From: Pseudarthrobacter sp. NamE2
Lineage (GTDB): Bacteria > Actinomycetota > Actinomycetes > Actinomycetales > Micrococcaceae
Reading direction: 5' to 3'
Assembly: GCF_005796205.1 (NCBI RefSeq)
Contig: NZ_VAHN01000021.1
Coordinates: 1-46,210, forward strand
Length of the DNA: 46,210 nt
The position numbers and the translations under genes are program-made. Under the pieces are notes generated by a model. That model saw only the letters and a list, made by a program, of their open reading frames with translations. It was not told where the DNA came from and searched no databases. Shown here one piece after another: positions 16,098-26,077 of the stretch (its first letter is position 1; each line of letters begins with the position of its first letter).

Positions 16098-18511
16098 AGG
16101 CCCCGCACTACCGCTGCAGCTGCGTGCAGCCAGGCCTCGCGGGTTGCCGGCTGCAGCGCCTGGTAGTTCAGCCGGGCGCCGGACACCAGGGAGCGGTCGT
16201 ACGGAACGCCCAGGACTTCCCGGGTCAGGCCTGAAAAGTGGCTGCGGGCCCTCCGAAGCAGATCCTGGTCGATCTGCGGGGACGGGGCGGCGAGGAGGGT
16301 GACGGCGTTGCCGACTTTCTCTTGGTATCCGCGCTCGCGCAGCCCGTCGATGAGCCATACCGCACTGGCCACCGTGTCTTCGCGAAGGGTGGAGACAATC
16401 ACCAGTTCGTCCGCAGCGGCCACGGCAGCCTCCCAGTTGGAGGACCGCATGTTGTTGCCCGTGTCCACCATGATGATCCGGTAGAAGCGACGCAGCGCCG
16501 AATGAAGCCGGTCGAACTCGCGGCTGCCGATCGTTGCGGCCCCGGCGGCGTCCTCGTCCGAGGCCAGCACGTCGAACTGCGTGGAGCCCTGGTAGCGCAC
16601 GTACTTGTCCAGGTCCCCGATCCGTCCCAGGACCGGATCCTCGAACCGGTCCACCTCCTGGAGCAGGTCAACGGCCGTCCGGGAGTGCCCGGCCATGGGT
16701 GCGCGCCAACCGAGGGTTCCCCGGGTTTCATTGTTGTCCCACGCCAGCGTGTAGCCCCCGCGCTGGATACCCATCGTGGCGGCGAGAAGCAGGGTGGCTG
16801 TGGTCTTGTGGGCTCCGCCCTTGGGATTGACCACCACCACCGTGCGGGGCCCGTCCAGCCGGCGCTGCACGTCCTCGATTGTGCGCAGATGCGCGCGCTC
16901 CCGGCGGCCGGGGGCAGGGTTGATGGAGCTGCCGGTCAATTTGCGCAAGGCACCCTGCCAGCCTTCCTCGGCAAGGACCGACGGCGGCGCGGGCCTTTCG
17001 GTGAGGAAGTCCTGGAGGGTGGGGACGGCGTCGCGCGCTCCAGCGGACGGGACATCGATGGCCATGGCCGTAGTTCCTTTCTGGCTTGGATGACCTTGCC
17101 GGACGATCTGCTGACCCTCGTCCCGGCGGCCCGGCAACATGCTCCAGACGCGGTACCCCACGCGTCGAAACAAAGTGAGGACGGTCATGAGCAGCCGGTA
17201 CAGCAGGATGGCCACGCCCAGCACCGGAAGGGATAGCAGGAGGATGGACAGGACCGAGAGGGCGGCTGATGCCGGGTCGCCTGCCCCAATGGCCCCCGCG
17301 GCAGTCCCGGCGTGCTGCCGGATCGCACGGGCCGTCTGTTCCAGGAAAACGGGCAGGGTCAGCAGCAGCCAGCCGAGTGCCAGGACCAGGAGAGGAACCA
17401 CTGTAACAACCCAAGCGGTGACGATCCGGCGGGCAAAGGGCCGTAGTTCCTTGACGCGTGGATCCATCGGACGGCCTGGCAGGAAGCTGAGCAGGACCGG
17501 GCGGATCCGGTTGAAGAGGTCCGGCACTCCGGCGATGTCGGCAAGCACGAAGTAACCGTCGAACCGGAGGGTTGGCACCAGTTGCTGGAGCATGGAAATG
17601 TGCATTAGGGCGGCCACCAGCAGGAAGAAGCCTTGGCCTGATGCCAGGTAGGCGACACCGAACACAAGCAGACACAGGCAATTGAAGTAAAGTCCGCCAA
17701 GGTCCGTGCGGATCCTGCCCGCCCGGTTCAGCCTGTAGGAGTCGGTCACGTTGGTGAAGAAGGCGGGAAAAACCAGATAGACTCCGACGCCGATCACTCC
17801 CGGCCGCGCTCCGCCGTAGTGGCACGCAGTGGCATGTCCCACTTCGTGGAATACGGCCCCGGCTGTCAGCAGGGCAAAGATGCCAAGGAGCAACGCCGGG
17901 GTGAGGAGTACCTGCTGCAGTGATGCCATCAGGTCAGCCTGGATGACCAACACAACATCGAGGGCTGCCAGTGCCGCCAGGACGGCCACCACAACCGGCG
18001 GCCAATACAGCGGCGCAAGGATCCGGGCCAGCACGTTGACTGTTTTTTCGGGCAGGAGTGTTCCCCGCAGCCGCAGCGCCAGCAGCGGATTCGCAGTGGG
18101 TGGTGCAGGGGCATCTGCAGAGGCCGCCGCCACCTGGACCAGGCCCATCGGTCCCAGCCTTTTGTCCAACAGGTGGCAGAGCCCGGCGACGTTCAGCTCG
18201 CGGCCGTAGGCGTCACTGACCTCCCGTGCCGTCTCCTGCAGCCGCTTTTCAGCAGAGACAGATAGCAGCACCATGTGCAGCAGCTCCGAGAGCTGCACTA
18301 CCTGGCCGTCACCGCGCCGTAGCAGGTAGCTGCGGTCCTTGAGGCCGGAACCCTGCACGGGGCCAAGGAACGCAAGTCCTGGGACAAGCGACCAACGCTG
18401 GTCGTAGGCGGCATCCGGTGCTGTTGTCACGTTCCCTGCCGATACATCGGGTGAATAGGTTCGGTGGGCACACTCCGGCATTGGAGCGCGCCCACCGGTT
18501 CCGGCATGCAT
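16094..18511 (-). CDS. RRE-like / M50 metalloprotease / MinD-like ATPase fusion
   Basis: One 805-codon frame with three parts. Residues about 40-125 resemble a PqqD/RiPP-recognition fold (SYLLRRGDGQVVQLSELLHM, EVSDAYGRELNVAGLCHLLD). Residues 165-455 form a multi-pass membrane M50 (site-2-protease-like) domain with H222-E-V-G-H226 and the second motif RFDGYFVLADIAGVPDL (Asp318), as in peptide-processing zinc proteases. Residues 483-805 are a MinD/ParA-like ATPase: deviant Walker A NPKGGAHKTT (562-571), the DNNETRGTLGWRA segment, and YRIIMVDTGNN (Asp683). ATG 18511 lacks a ribosome site; GTG 18430 is an alternative. An internal ATG at 17065 with a good Shine-Dalgarno could give a separate ATPase. 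It lies 6 nt after a precursor-like ORF, so peptide recognition and cleavage in the membrane is the inferred role. Confidence 0.85.
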   Translation of the reverse strand: MHAGTGGRAPMPECAHRTYSPDVSAGNVTTAPDAAYDQRWSLVPGLAFLGPVQGSGLKDRSYLLRRGDGQVVQLSELLHMVLLSVSAEKRLQETAREVSDAYGRELNVAGLCHLLDKRLGPMGLVQVAAASADAPAPPTANPLLALRLRGTLLPEKTVNVLARILAPLYWPPVVVAVLAALAALDVVLVIQADLMASLQQVLLTPALLLGIFALLTAGAVFHEVGHATACHYGGARPGVIGVGVYLVFPAFFTNVTDSYRLNRAGRIRTDLGGLYFNCLCLLVFGVAYLASGQGFFLLVAALMHISMLQQLVPTLRFDGYFVLADIAGVPDLFNRIRPVLLSFLPGRPMDPRVKELRPFARRIVTAWVVTVVPLLVLALGWLLLTLPVFLEQTARAIRQHAGTAAGAIGAGDPASAALSVLSILLLSLPVLGVAILLYRLLMTVLTLFRRVGYRVWSMLPGRRDEGQQIVRQGHPSQKGTTAMAIDVPSAGARDAVPTLQDFLTERPAPPSVLAEEGWQGALRKLTGSSINPAPGRRERAHLRTIEDVQRRLDGPRTVVVVNPKGGAHKTTATLLLAATMGIQRGGYTLAWDNNETRGTLGWRAPMAGHSRTAVDLLQEVDRFEDPVLGRIGDLDKYVRYQGSTQFDVLASDEDAAGAATIGSREFDRLHSALRRFYRIIMVDTGNNMRSSNWEAAVAAADELVIVSTLREDTVASAVWLIDGLRERGYQEKVGNAVTLLAAPSPQIDQDLLRRARSHFSGLTREVLGVPYDRSLVSGARLNYQALQPATREAWLHAAAAVVRGL
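17063..17080 (-). promoter_or_regulatory. Internal ribosome site and ATG before the ATPase domain
   Basis: Within the fused frame, AAAGGAA (17074-17080, minus strand) precedes an in-frame ATG at 17065 by about 9 nt. This would start a 323-aa protein MAIDVPSAGARD... containing the entire ATPase domain (16094-17065). The site falls exactly in the linker between the last membrane helix and the ATPase, which suggests either an ancestral two-gene boundary or dual expression of fused and free ATPase. Confidence 0.6.
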
Positions 18512-18517
18512 GCCGGC

Positions 18518-18718
18518 TTATTGTTGCATTACCAGCAGTTCCTGGACCGCAGCCGAGTTCGCGACGGAACCGATCGAGCCCGCATTGATGGCAAACGAAA
18601 GGTTTATAGCGATCACGGGAGCGACATTGACGTCGTAGCACAGCGTTTCCCTTGCGGGCAGCAGTTCCATAACTTCGGCGTCGAGTTCCGCGGGCAATAA
18701 CGCGGTTGATGCCGCCAT
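18518..18718 (-). CDS. Candidate RiPP precursor peptide 1, 66 aa
   Basis: A 66-residue peptide with an acidic leader-like first half (AELDAEVMELLPARETLCYD) and a hydrophobic Ala/Asn/Ser-rich second half (INLSFAINAGSIGS, then SAAVQELLVMQQ). It aligns with the neighbouring ORF at 18779-18976 over ELLP-[AS]-RETL and over N-x-S-x-A-x-NAG ... SAAVQ-[ED], which marks the two as a precursor family. ATG 18718 follows AAAGGGGTAAGG. It ends 6 nt before the fused protease ATG. The single Cys is in the leader half, so lanthionine or sactionine chemistry is not indicated. A leader motif of LPxRE type is, as I recall, also seen in daptide precursors; this is not proof of class. Confidence 0.72.
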   Translation of the reverse strand: MAASTALLPAELDAEVMELLPARETLCYDVNVAPVIAINLSFAINAGSIGSVANSAAVQELLVMQQ

Positions 18719-18739
18719 GGCACCTTACCCCTTTCCCCC

Positions 18740-18763
18740 GGTTATTACCCGGGACTAATTACC
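18740..18763. repeat. Inverted repeat between the two precursor-like ORFs
   Basis: GGTTATTA (18740-18747) and TAATTACC (18756-18763) pair with one mismatch around CCCGGGAC, in the 60-nt gap between the peptides. There is no U-tract. It may be a processing or stability hairpin that sets peptide levels, or an operator for a promoter serving the second peptide. Confidence 0.5.
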
Positions 18764-18778
18764 AGAACTGTTAGCCGA

Positions 18779-18976
18779 CTAGTGCTGGACTACCTTGATG
18801 TCCTGCACTGCAGCGCTGTATGCGTTTGAGAACAACGCGCCTGCATTTACAGCCAGGGACGTGTTGTGCGCCATCACGCCTGCCCAGTCGAGGCTCGCGT
18901 CCAGGTAAAGGGTCTCCCGCGAAGGCAGCAATTCAGCCTGCTGGCCGTCCAGGTCCTGGATGGTGAGTTCCGTCAT
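18779..18976 (-). CDS. Candidate RiPP precursor peptide 2, 65 aa
   Basis: A 65-residue peptide starting MTELTIQDLDGQQAELLPSR; the ATG at 18976 follows GGAGGGGGTGATT, a strong ribosome site, and is preferred to the in-frame ATG ten codons upstream. The leader-like half holds ELLPSRETLYLD; the C-terminal half reads HNTSLAVNAGALFSNAYSAA followed by VQDIKVVQH. It has no Cys. It shares the ELLPxRETL motif and the NAG...SAAVQ core with the next ORF but differs in the variable positions, the usual pattern of paired precursors. It is the first gene of the minus-strand unit (precursor, precursor, protease/ATPase), divergent from the 66-aa protein and SARP gene. Confidence 0.72.
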   Translation of the reverse strand: MTELTIQDLDGQQAELLPSRETLYLDASLDWAGVMAHNTSLAVNAGALFSNAYSAAVQDIKVVQH

Positions 18977-19189
18977 TTCAATCACCCCCTCCCGATGTCT
19001 CGCCAACAGTCAACGCGGAACCCCGTGGCAGTTTCATCACCGGAGCGTTATTTTTGCGTTGTTTATGCAATGGCGCTTTTCCGGCCGCCCGTTTACCGCC
19101 TGATTTGTGCGTTTAGGATGGGTAATACCGGGCAGTAACGTGTCCGAGGACAATTCTTCTGAACTCACCAGGAAAGCAGGCGGCCGCGT

Positions 19190-19390
19190 ATGGCGGACAA
19201 CGAAGGCACGATGGTAATCCGCGCGTGGACCGAGCCTGCGCAGGGCCACGCAATCCGCGCCCGCCTTATTTCCAGCCATCCGGGCAATGACAGGGAAACA
19301 GTGGAGGCTGCCGGCGACGCCGAGCAAATCCTCTCGGCCGTACGGCGCTGGCTTGACCAGCTACAGGCAAGTGGCGGCACCAGCGCCTGA
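19190..19390 (+). CDS. Unknown 66-aa protein of the RiPP-like locus
   Basis: A 66-residue soluble protein. The first half looks like two beta strands (GTMVIRAWTEP, HAIRARLISSH); the second half is an amphipathic helix (DAEQILSAVRRWLDQLQASG). I do not recognise a family. It reads divergently from the precursor-like ORFs and lies 133 nt upstream of the SARP gene, separated by a terminator-like hairpin. ATG 19190 has only a weak upstream purine stretch (GGAAAGCAGG). It could be an adaptor or an immunity-like protein of the locus, but nothing in the sequence decides this. Confidence 0.6.
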   Translation: MADNEGTMVIRAWTEPAQGHAIRARLISSHPGNDRETVEAAGDAEQILSAVRRWLDQLQASGGTSA

Positions 19391-19398
19391 GATATCTT

Positions 19399-19433
19399 GG
19401 CGAGGGGGGCGCGTTGGGGGACGCCCCCTCCCC
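19399..19433 (+). terminator. G/C-run hairpin after the 66-aa ORF
   Basis: A GAGGGGGGCG run pairs with CGCCCCCTC across GCGTTGGGGGA directly after the stop at 19390. There is no clear U-tract, so this is a terminator-like hairpin of moderate confidence. Confidence 0.45.
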
Positions 19434-19445
19434 CCTATGTTTGTA

Positions 19446-19502
19446 AAGTGTCTTGACATGACCTGACCAAGTGTCACGATGGGTGTCTGGGGGTCAAGTG
19501 TT
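19446..19502 (+). promoter_or_regulatory. AAGTGTC repeat boxes and TTGACA upstream of the SARP gene
   Basis: AAGTGTC occurs at 19446-19452 and 19469-19475, with variants GGGTGTC (19481-19487) and AAGTGTT (19496-19502); TTGACA is at 19453-19458. SARP regulators typically bind short direct repeats near the -35 region, so these boxes are candidate sites for the SARP itself. The spacing (23, 12 and 15 nt) is not perfectly helical. Confidence 0.4.
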
Positions 19503-19523
19503 CGCCGTTTGAAGGGGAATGGC

Positions 19524-20237
19524 ATGACTGTGGCACTGGCACAGGAATGGCACTTGAGCCTGTTGGGGGCTTGGCGGTTGCAACGGGGCAACACAACGAT
19601 GGCAGTGGCCTGCCGGGAGCAGCGGTTAATCGCATGCGTCGGACTCCTTGGGTGCCGTCGCCGCAGTTTCCTGTCCGGCCTGCTGTGGCCCCGAAGCAGT
19701 GAGACGCAGGCAGCCGGGAACCTTCGCACAAGTGTCTGGTGCATATCGCACTCTTTCCCGCACCTGCTCCATTCCACGGCCGACGTCCTTGAGTTGGATG
19801 AGTCGGTCAGCGTGGATGTGAGGGCGCTGCAGCGGCACGTGGCAATGCTGCGCGAACAGCCGGGCATCCAGATCCCGGAGACGTACCTGGACCACCTGAG
19901 CCGCGCCGAGCTGCTGCCCGGGTGGTACGACGACTGGGTGATATTCGAACAGGAGCGGTTGCGGCAACTGCGGCTCGGCGCGCTGGAGCTCATGGCCAGG
20001 CAGTATCTCGCCGGGAACGAGCCGGGGCGGGCGGTGATAGCGGCGCTGTCTGCGGTCAGCATCGAGCCGCTGCGGGAATCGGCGCATCTCCTTCTCGTCC
20101 AGGCGCACCTGGCGGCAGGGAACCGGGCAGCAGCCGTGCGCGCCTATTCAATGTTCGCCAGCCGGCTGGACGCAGAGCTCGGCGTCCAGCCTTCCCACCA
20201 GCTGACGGAGCTGGTGTCCGCCTTCCATCCGCGGTGA
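19524..20237 (+). CDS. SARP-type transcriptional activator
   Basis: A 237-aa regulator with the SARP layout: an N-terminal OmpR-like winged helix (residues about 10-80: LSLLGAWRLQRG, QRLIACVGLLGCRRRSFLSG, LLWPRSSETQAAGNLRTSVW) and a BTAD helical-repeat domain (about 95-237: LEQPG-like ... LLPGWYDDWVIFEQERLRQL, ELMARQYLAGNEPGRAVIAA, LRESAHLLLVQAHLAAGNRA, ending RLDAELGVQPSHQLTEL). SARPs activate peptide and secondary-metabolite clusters in actinobacteria. Start ATG 19524 has GAAGGGGA upstream; the earlier ATG at 19479 lacks one. Its position beside two precursor-like ORFs makes it the likely pathway activator. A compact form with no ATPase domain. Confidence 0.85.
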   Translation: MTVALAQEWHLSLLGAWRLQRGNTTMAVACREQRLIACVGLLGCRRRSFLSGLLWPRSSETQAAGNLRTSVWCISHSFPHLLHSTADVLELDESVSVDVRALQRHVAMLREQPGIQIPETYLDHLSRAELLPGWYDDWVIFEQERLRQLRLGALELMARQYLAGNEPGRAVIAALSAVSIEPLRESAHLLLVQAHLAAGNRAAAVRAYSMFASRLDAELGVQPSHQLTELVSAFHPR

Positions 20238-20310
20238 CCTCCCGCAGCAGGCGGGAATCTTGACGGAAATCCCCGGCTTCGCAGACGTGAAAGTGCGGTA
20301 ATTTGTGCCC

Positions 20311-20928
20311 ATGGACTTCGGCAGCGCTGACAGCTGGGGGGCCGCGATCTACTTCTGGATCATCCCCATAGTCCTCGGTGATGCCATTTTTCCGCCCGTT
20401 CCGTCCGAGATGGTGGTCATCACCGGCGGGGCACTCTCCGCGGACGGGCGCGCGAACGTCTTCCTGGTGGCCGGACTGTCCGCCCTCGCCTCGTGGATAG
20501 GCGACATGGTGGTGTTCCAGCTCTTCCGGCGCCGGCTCAGCCACATCCTGGACCGCTGGCGGTGGGGCCGCCGGGTCCACCAGGGCATCCATGATGCGCT
20601 CGCCAAACTTGGACGGTCATCAACGTATGGCGGCATCATTGGCCTCCGGTTCATCCCCGGCGGCCGACTGGCCACATCAGCGGCAGCCGGCATCGCAAAC
20701 GTTTCCGTCCGCGGCTTCAGCCTTTGCGCCGGACTCGGCGCCGTGCTGTGGGCCTGCTGGCTGGTGGGTCTGGGCTATGTCACCGGCTCGGCCACCAAGC
20801 TGCCGTTCTGGGCCAGCTCGCTGATCGGGGTGGCGCTGGGGCTGGTGGTGGGCGCCGTCGTCGGGATCATTGTCACCCGCCGCCGCGGCAACCGCTCCCC
20901 CGTGGAGGAACCGGGCCCGCTGGGCTGA
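20311..20928 (+). CDS. DedA family membrane protein
   Basis: A 205-aa membrane protein of the DedA/VTT (SNARE-associated, PF09335) family, linked to phospholipid scrambling and membrane homeostasis. Features: the N-terminal re-entrant hallmark DAIFPPVPSEMVVITGGALS (F-x-P-x-PSE), ASWIGDMVVFQLFRRR, and IIGLRFIPGGRLATSAAAGI (the R-x-x-P-G-x-R motif), then three helices in the C-terminal 80 residues. Start ATG 20311 or GTG 20305; there is no ribosome site, so it may be leaderless. The C-terminal tail is basic and hydrophilic (RRRGNRSPVEEPG). Confidence 0.88.
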   Translation: MDFGSADSWGAAIYFWIIPIVLGDAIFPPVPSEMVVITGGALSADGRANVFLVAGLSALASWIGDMVVFQLFRRRLSHILDRWRWGRRVHQGIHDALAKLGRSSTYGGIIGLRFIPGGRLATSAAAGIANVSVRGFSLCAGLGAVLWACWLVGLGYVTGSATKLPFWASSLIGVALGLVVGAVVGIIVTRRRGNRSPVEEPGPLG

Positions 20929-20933
20929 GGAGG

Positions 20934-21239
20934 CTAGACGGGCAGCCACTTGCCGCGGCTGCGGCGGAGCACGCTCAACGTGCCGGTGAGCGCAACGCGT
21001 TCGACGGCGTCGCGCATCATGGCTGCCGATTCCCGCGCCTGCTGGTCCTCACCGCTGTCCTCAGTCGCCTCCACGAGGAAGCGCAGGTTCAGCTGCGGCA
21101 CCCCGCCTGAAATCTGCAGCTGGTGCGACTCAACATGGTGGCGTGTCCCAAGGACCTCGACGGCAGTGTCCATCACGGACTCGGGAGCATTCCCCGGCCG
21201 CAGCCCGGTGATCTTGAGGCGGGTCTGGAACGAAGGCAT
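20934..21239 (-). CDS. Unknown 101-aa protein downstream of ppc
   Basis: A soluble protein starting MPSFQTRLKITGLRPGNAPE (ATG 21239, GGAGG just upstream; the frame is open to 21278). It has a ferredoxin-like alternation: strand (FQTRLKITGL), helix (SVMDTAVEVLG), strand pair (HHVESHQLQISGGVPQLNLR, FLVEA), helix (ESAAMMRDAVERVA), then LSVLRRSRGKWLPV. I do not know a named family. It is convergent with DedA (5-nt gap) and follows ppc on the same strand. Confidence 0.7.
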   Translation of the reverse strand: MPSFQTRLKITGLRPGNAPESVMDTAVEVLGTRHHVESHQLQISGGVPQLNLRFLVEATEDSGEDQQARESAAMMRDAVERVALTGTLSVLRRSRGKWLPV

Positions 21240-21286
21240 GCCCTCCACCCTATCCAAACGCTCGTTCACTGCCTGCAAGAAACCCC

Positions 21287-21348
21287 AAACGCTCTTTCAC
21301 CAGGTGAGAGAGCGTTTGACGGATGCCTGCGAAAAGTGAGAGAGCGTC
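21287..21348 (-). repeat. CTCTCTCAC element after ppc, with terminator hairpin
   Basis: On the minus strand GACGCTCTCTCAC begins at the last base of the ppc stop codon, followed by CGCAGG..., then AAACGCTCTCTCACC. The latter forms a near-perfect hairpin (21287-21301 with 21303-21317, one wobble) followed by GGGGTTTCTT. It probably terminates ppc. The opening CTCTCTCAC-TTTC/TTTT-GCAG part also occurs after the stops at 38740 and 43583. Confidence 0.7.
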
Positions 21349-24159
<2,811 letters not shown>

Positions 24160-24272
24160 GGAAGCAATCTTTCGAGGGTTTCGGACTTGGCTCGTACACT
24201 GCGCTGGATACTGTGAGCCACGTTACTGACTAAAGATGGTACCCGCACGGCGGCGCCACGGGGGAATTCGTC

Positions 24273-24818
24273 TCAGATAATGTCATCCGCCGGGTAACCT
24301 ATGTGACGCTTGACCCGCTCGAGCTCGGCCCGCAACTGCGCCACCTCGGCTACCGCGGCAGCGGCCTCGGCGTCACGCCGCCGCGCCCTTGCTGCGCCGA
24401 CGGTTGCCGAAAACAGGCCCAGCGGCACCAGGACAACCAGCGCCCACCCTGCCGCGGTGAAAAATTCCAGCGCCACGGGAAGCGCGGCGCGAAAGTCCAC
24501 AAACTCGTTCACGCCGTCGGCCATTCCGTTCAGGGCCCCGTCCAGCGGGCCCAGGAATTGCCCCACCATCGGTGTTTCCGAGAGCGACGGCGGATTGAGC
24601 CGTGCCTCCCGGTCGCCGCCCCACCGCCCGTCCCCCAGATGGTTGAGGACGTAGATGCCCGCCCCGACGCTGGCTGCCATAAATACGACGACGGCGGCGA
24701 GCGCTGCGAGGTCCGGGCGCCGGCGGCGCCAGAGCAGGACAGCAGCCCCGCACACCAGCGCCGCGATCCATGTCAACGCCTTGAGCCAGTCACTGCCAAC
24801 CCCTGCAAAGATGTCCAC
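24273..24818 (-). CDS. Unknown membrane protein with C-terminal coiled coil
   Basis: A 181-aa protein with three membrane helices (ALTWIAALVCGAAVLLW; LAALAAVVVFMAASVGAGIY; AAGWALVVLVPLGLFSATVG), an extracytoplasmic loop between the second and third (NHLGDGRWGGDREARLNPPS...), and a charged C-terminal coiled coil (ARARRRDAEAAAAVAEVAQL, RAELERVKRHIGYPADDII). No family recognised. It sits upstream of ppc in the same direction with a 113-nt gap and is probably a separate unit. Confidence 0.7.
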   Translation of the reverse strand: MDIFAGVGSDWLKALTWIAALVCGAAVLLWRRRRPDLAALAAVVVFMAASVGAGIYVLNHLGDGRWGGDREARLNPPSLSETPMVGQFLGPLDGALNGMADGVNEFVDFRAALPVALEFFTAAGWALVVLVPLGLFSATVGAARARRRDAEAAAAVAEVAQLRAELERVKRHIGYPADDII

Positions 24819-24865
24819 AGCACCTATTCAACCGTGCGCACCACTTCCGATGTTGCAAAAGGCGT

Positions 24866-26077
24866 TCAACCGCCGAAGGCTGACAGCCCGGTGACTGCCC
24901 GGCCGACAATCAGGCTGTTGATCTCATACGATCCCTCGTAGGTATAGATCGCCTCGGCATCCGAGAAGATGCGTCCCATCCGGTAGTCGGTCAGGATGCC
25001 GTTTCCGCCCAGGATGGACCGGCCCAGCGCCACAGTTTCCCGCATCCGTGCGCTTAGATAGGACTTGGCGAGCGCCACCTGCGGCATGTCGGCCTTGCCT
25101 TGGTCCTGCAGCCGGGCAAGTCCAGCCATCATTCCCATGCTTGCCACGGCATTGCCCAACATGGTCACCAGTTGCTGCTGGATGAGCTGGAACTGCGCAA
25201 TCGGCCGGCCAAACTGCCGGCGTTCGACGGCGTACTGCCGGGCGACGTCGAAGGCCGCAAGCTGTTGCCCAACAGTCTGCCACGCCACGCTGATCCGTGA
25301 ACCCCGCAGCAGTTCCCTGGTGTCATTGAAACTGCTGATCGGGGCGAACCGGTCCGCCTCCGCTACCTGCACGTCCTCGAACACGATGTCCGCGTTCTGC
25401 ACCGTCCGGAGTGCTGTCTTGTTTTCAATCCGGGTGCGGCGAATGCCGGGAAGATTGGCGTCCACTATGAAGCCGCGGACCGCGCCGTCCGCCTCGTCCC
25501 GGGCCCACAACAGCATGTAGTCGCAGAACGTCCCGTTGCCGATCCAGCGTTTGGCGCCGTTAAGCACCCAGGCGTCCCCGCCGTCGTCGGGCCTTCCCGT
25601 TGCCGAGGAGATCCTGCGTGCCCGGGTTTCCATCCCGCCTGCCACGTCGGAGCCGTGTTCCGGTTCGGTCAGGGCGAAGGCACCGGTGATGCGGAAATCC
25701 GAGGCATCCGCCAGCAGCCGCTGCTGCTGTTCCGGGCTGCCAAAAGTGTGGAGCGCCTCAACGAAAAGGCCGTGGTGGACCAGGAAAAACGTTGCTATGG
25801 AGGTGTCCGCGCGGGTCATCTCCGCGATCATCAAACCCGCGAACAGGTTGCTGTATCCGCGCCGGGCGGGTGCATCCAACTCGAGGGCCGCGAGTTTGGG
25901 CAGGATGTGGACCGGGAACTCGGCATTGTTCCACCACTCCCCTGCACATGGCGTGATTTCGGCGGCCAGGAAAGCCCTGAGCTCGGCCAGCTTGTCCCGT
26001 TCCGGCTGTGTCAGCAGGGATTCGTAGGAGTAAAAGTCCGCAGCGGGCAAATCCACGGCGTTGCCGGCGGGGCTCAT
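24866..26077 (-). CDS. Acyl-CoA dehydrogenase, glutaryl-CoA dehydrogenase-like
   Basis: A 403-aa FAD-dependent acyl-CoA dehydrogenase. Domains: N-terminal helical (1-150), beta domain with GAFALTEPEHGSDVAGGMET and WVLNGAKRWIGNG (FAD contacts), and C-terminal helical domain with RRQFGRPIAQFQLIQQQL. The catalytic base is the Glu in IYTYEGSYEINSLIVGRAVTG, the position used in glutaryl-CoA and most short-chain enzymes. The start overlaps the SDR stop by 4 nt (ATGA), so the two form an operon. Together they could carry out successive steps of branched-chain or dicarboxylic acyl-CoA oxidation; the substrate is not determinable. Confidence 0.9.
   Translation of the reverse strand: MSPAGNAVDLPAADFYSYESLLTQPERDKLAELRAFLAAEITPCAGEWWNNAEFPVHILPKLAALELDAPARRGYSNLFAGLMIAEMTRADTSIATFFLVHHGLFVEALHTFGSPEQQQRLLADASDFRITGAFALTEPEHGSDVAGGMETRARRISSATGRPDDGGDAWVLNGAKRWIGNGTFCDYMLLWARDEADGAVRGFIVDANLPGIRRTRIENKTALRTVQNADIVFEDVQVAEADRFAPISSFNDTRELLRGSRISVAWQTVGQQLAAFDVARQYAVERRQFGRPIAQFQLIQQQLVTMLGNAVASMGMMAGLARLQDQGKADMPQVALAKSYLSARMRETVALGRSILGGNGILTDYRMGRIFSDAEAIYTYEGSYEINSLIVGRAVTGLSAFGG

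Noticed and set aside
16094..20237. Assigning the locus to the daptide class
   Set aside because: The LPxRE-like leader motif and M50 protease are suggestive, but the transaminase, oxidoreductase and methyltransferase genes of that class are missing and the cores lack the expected C-terminal Thr.
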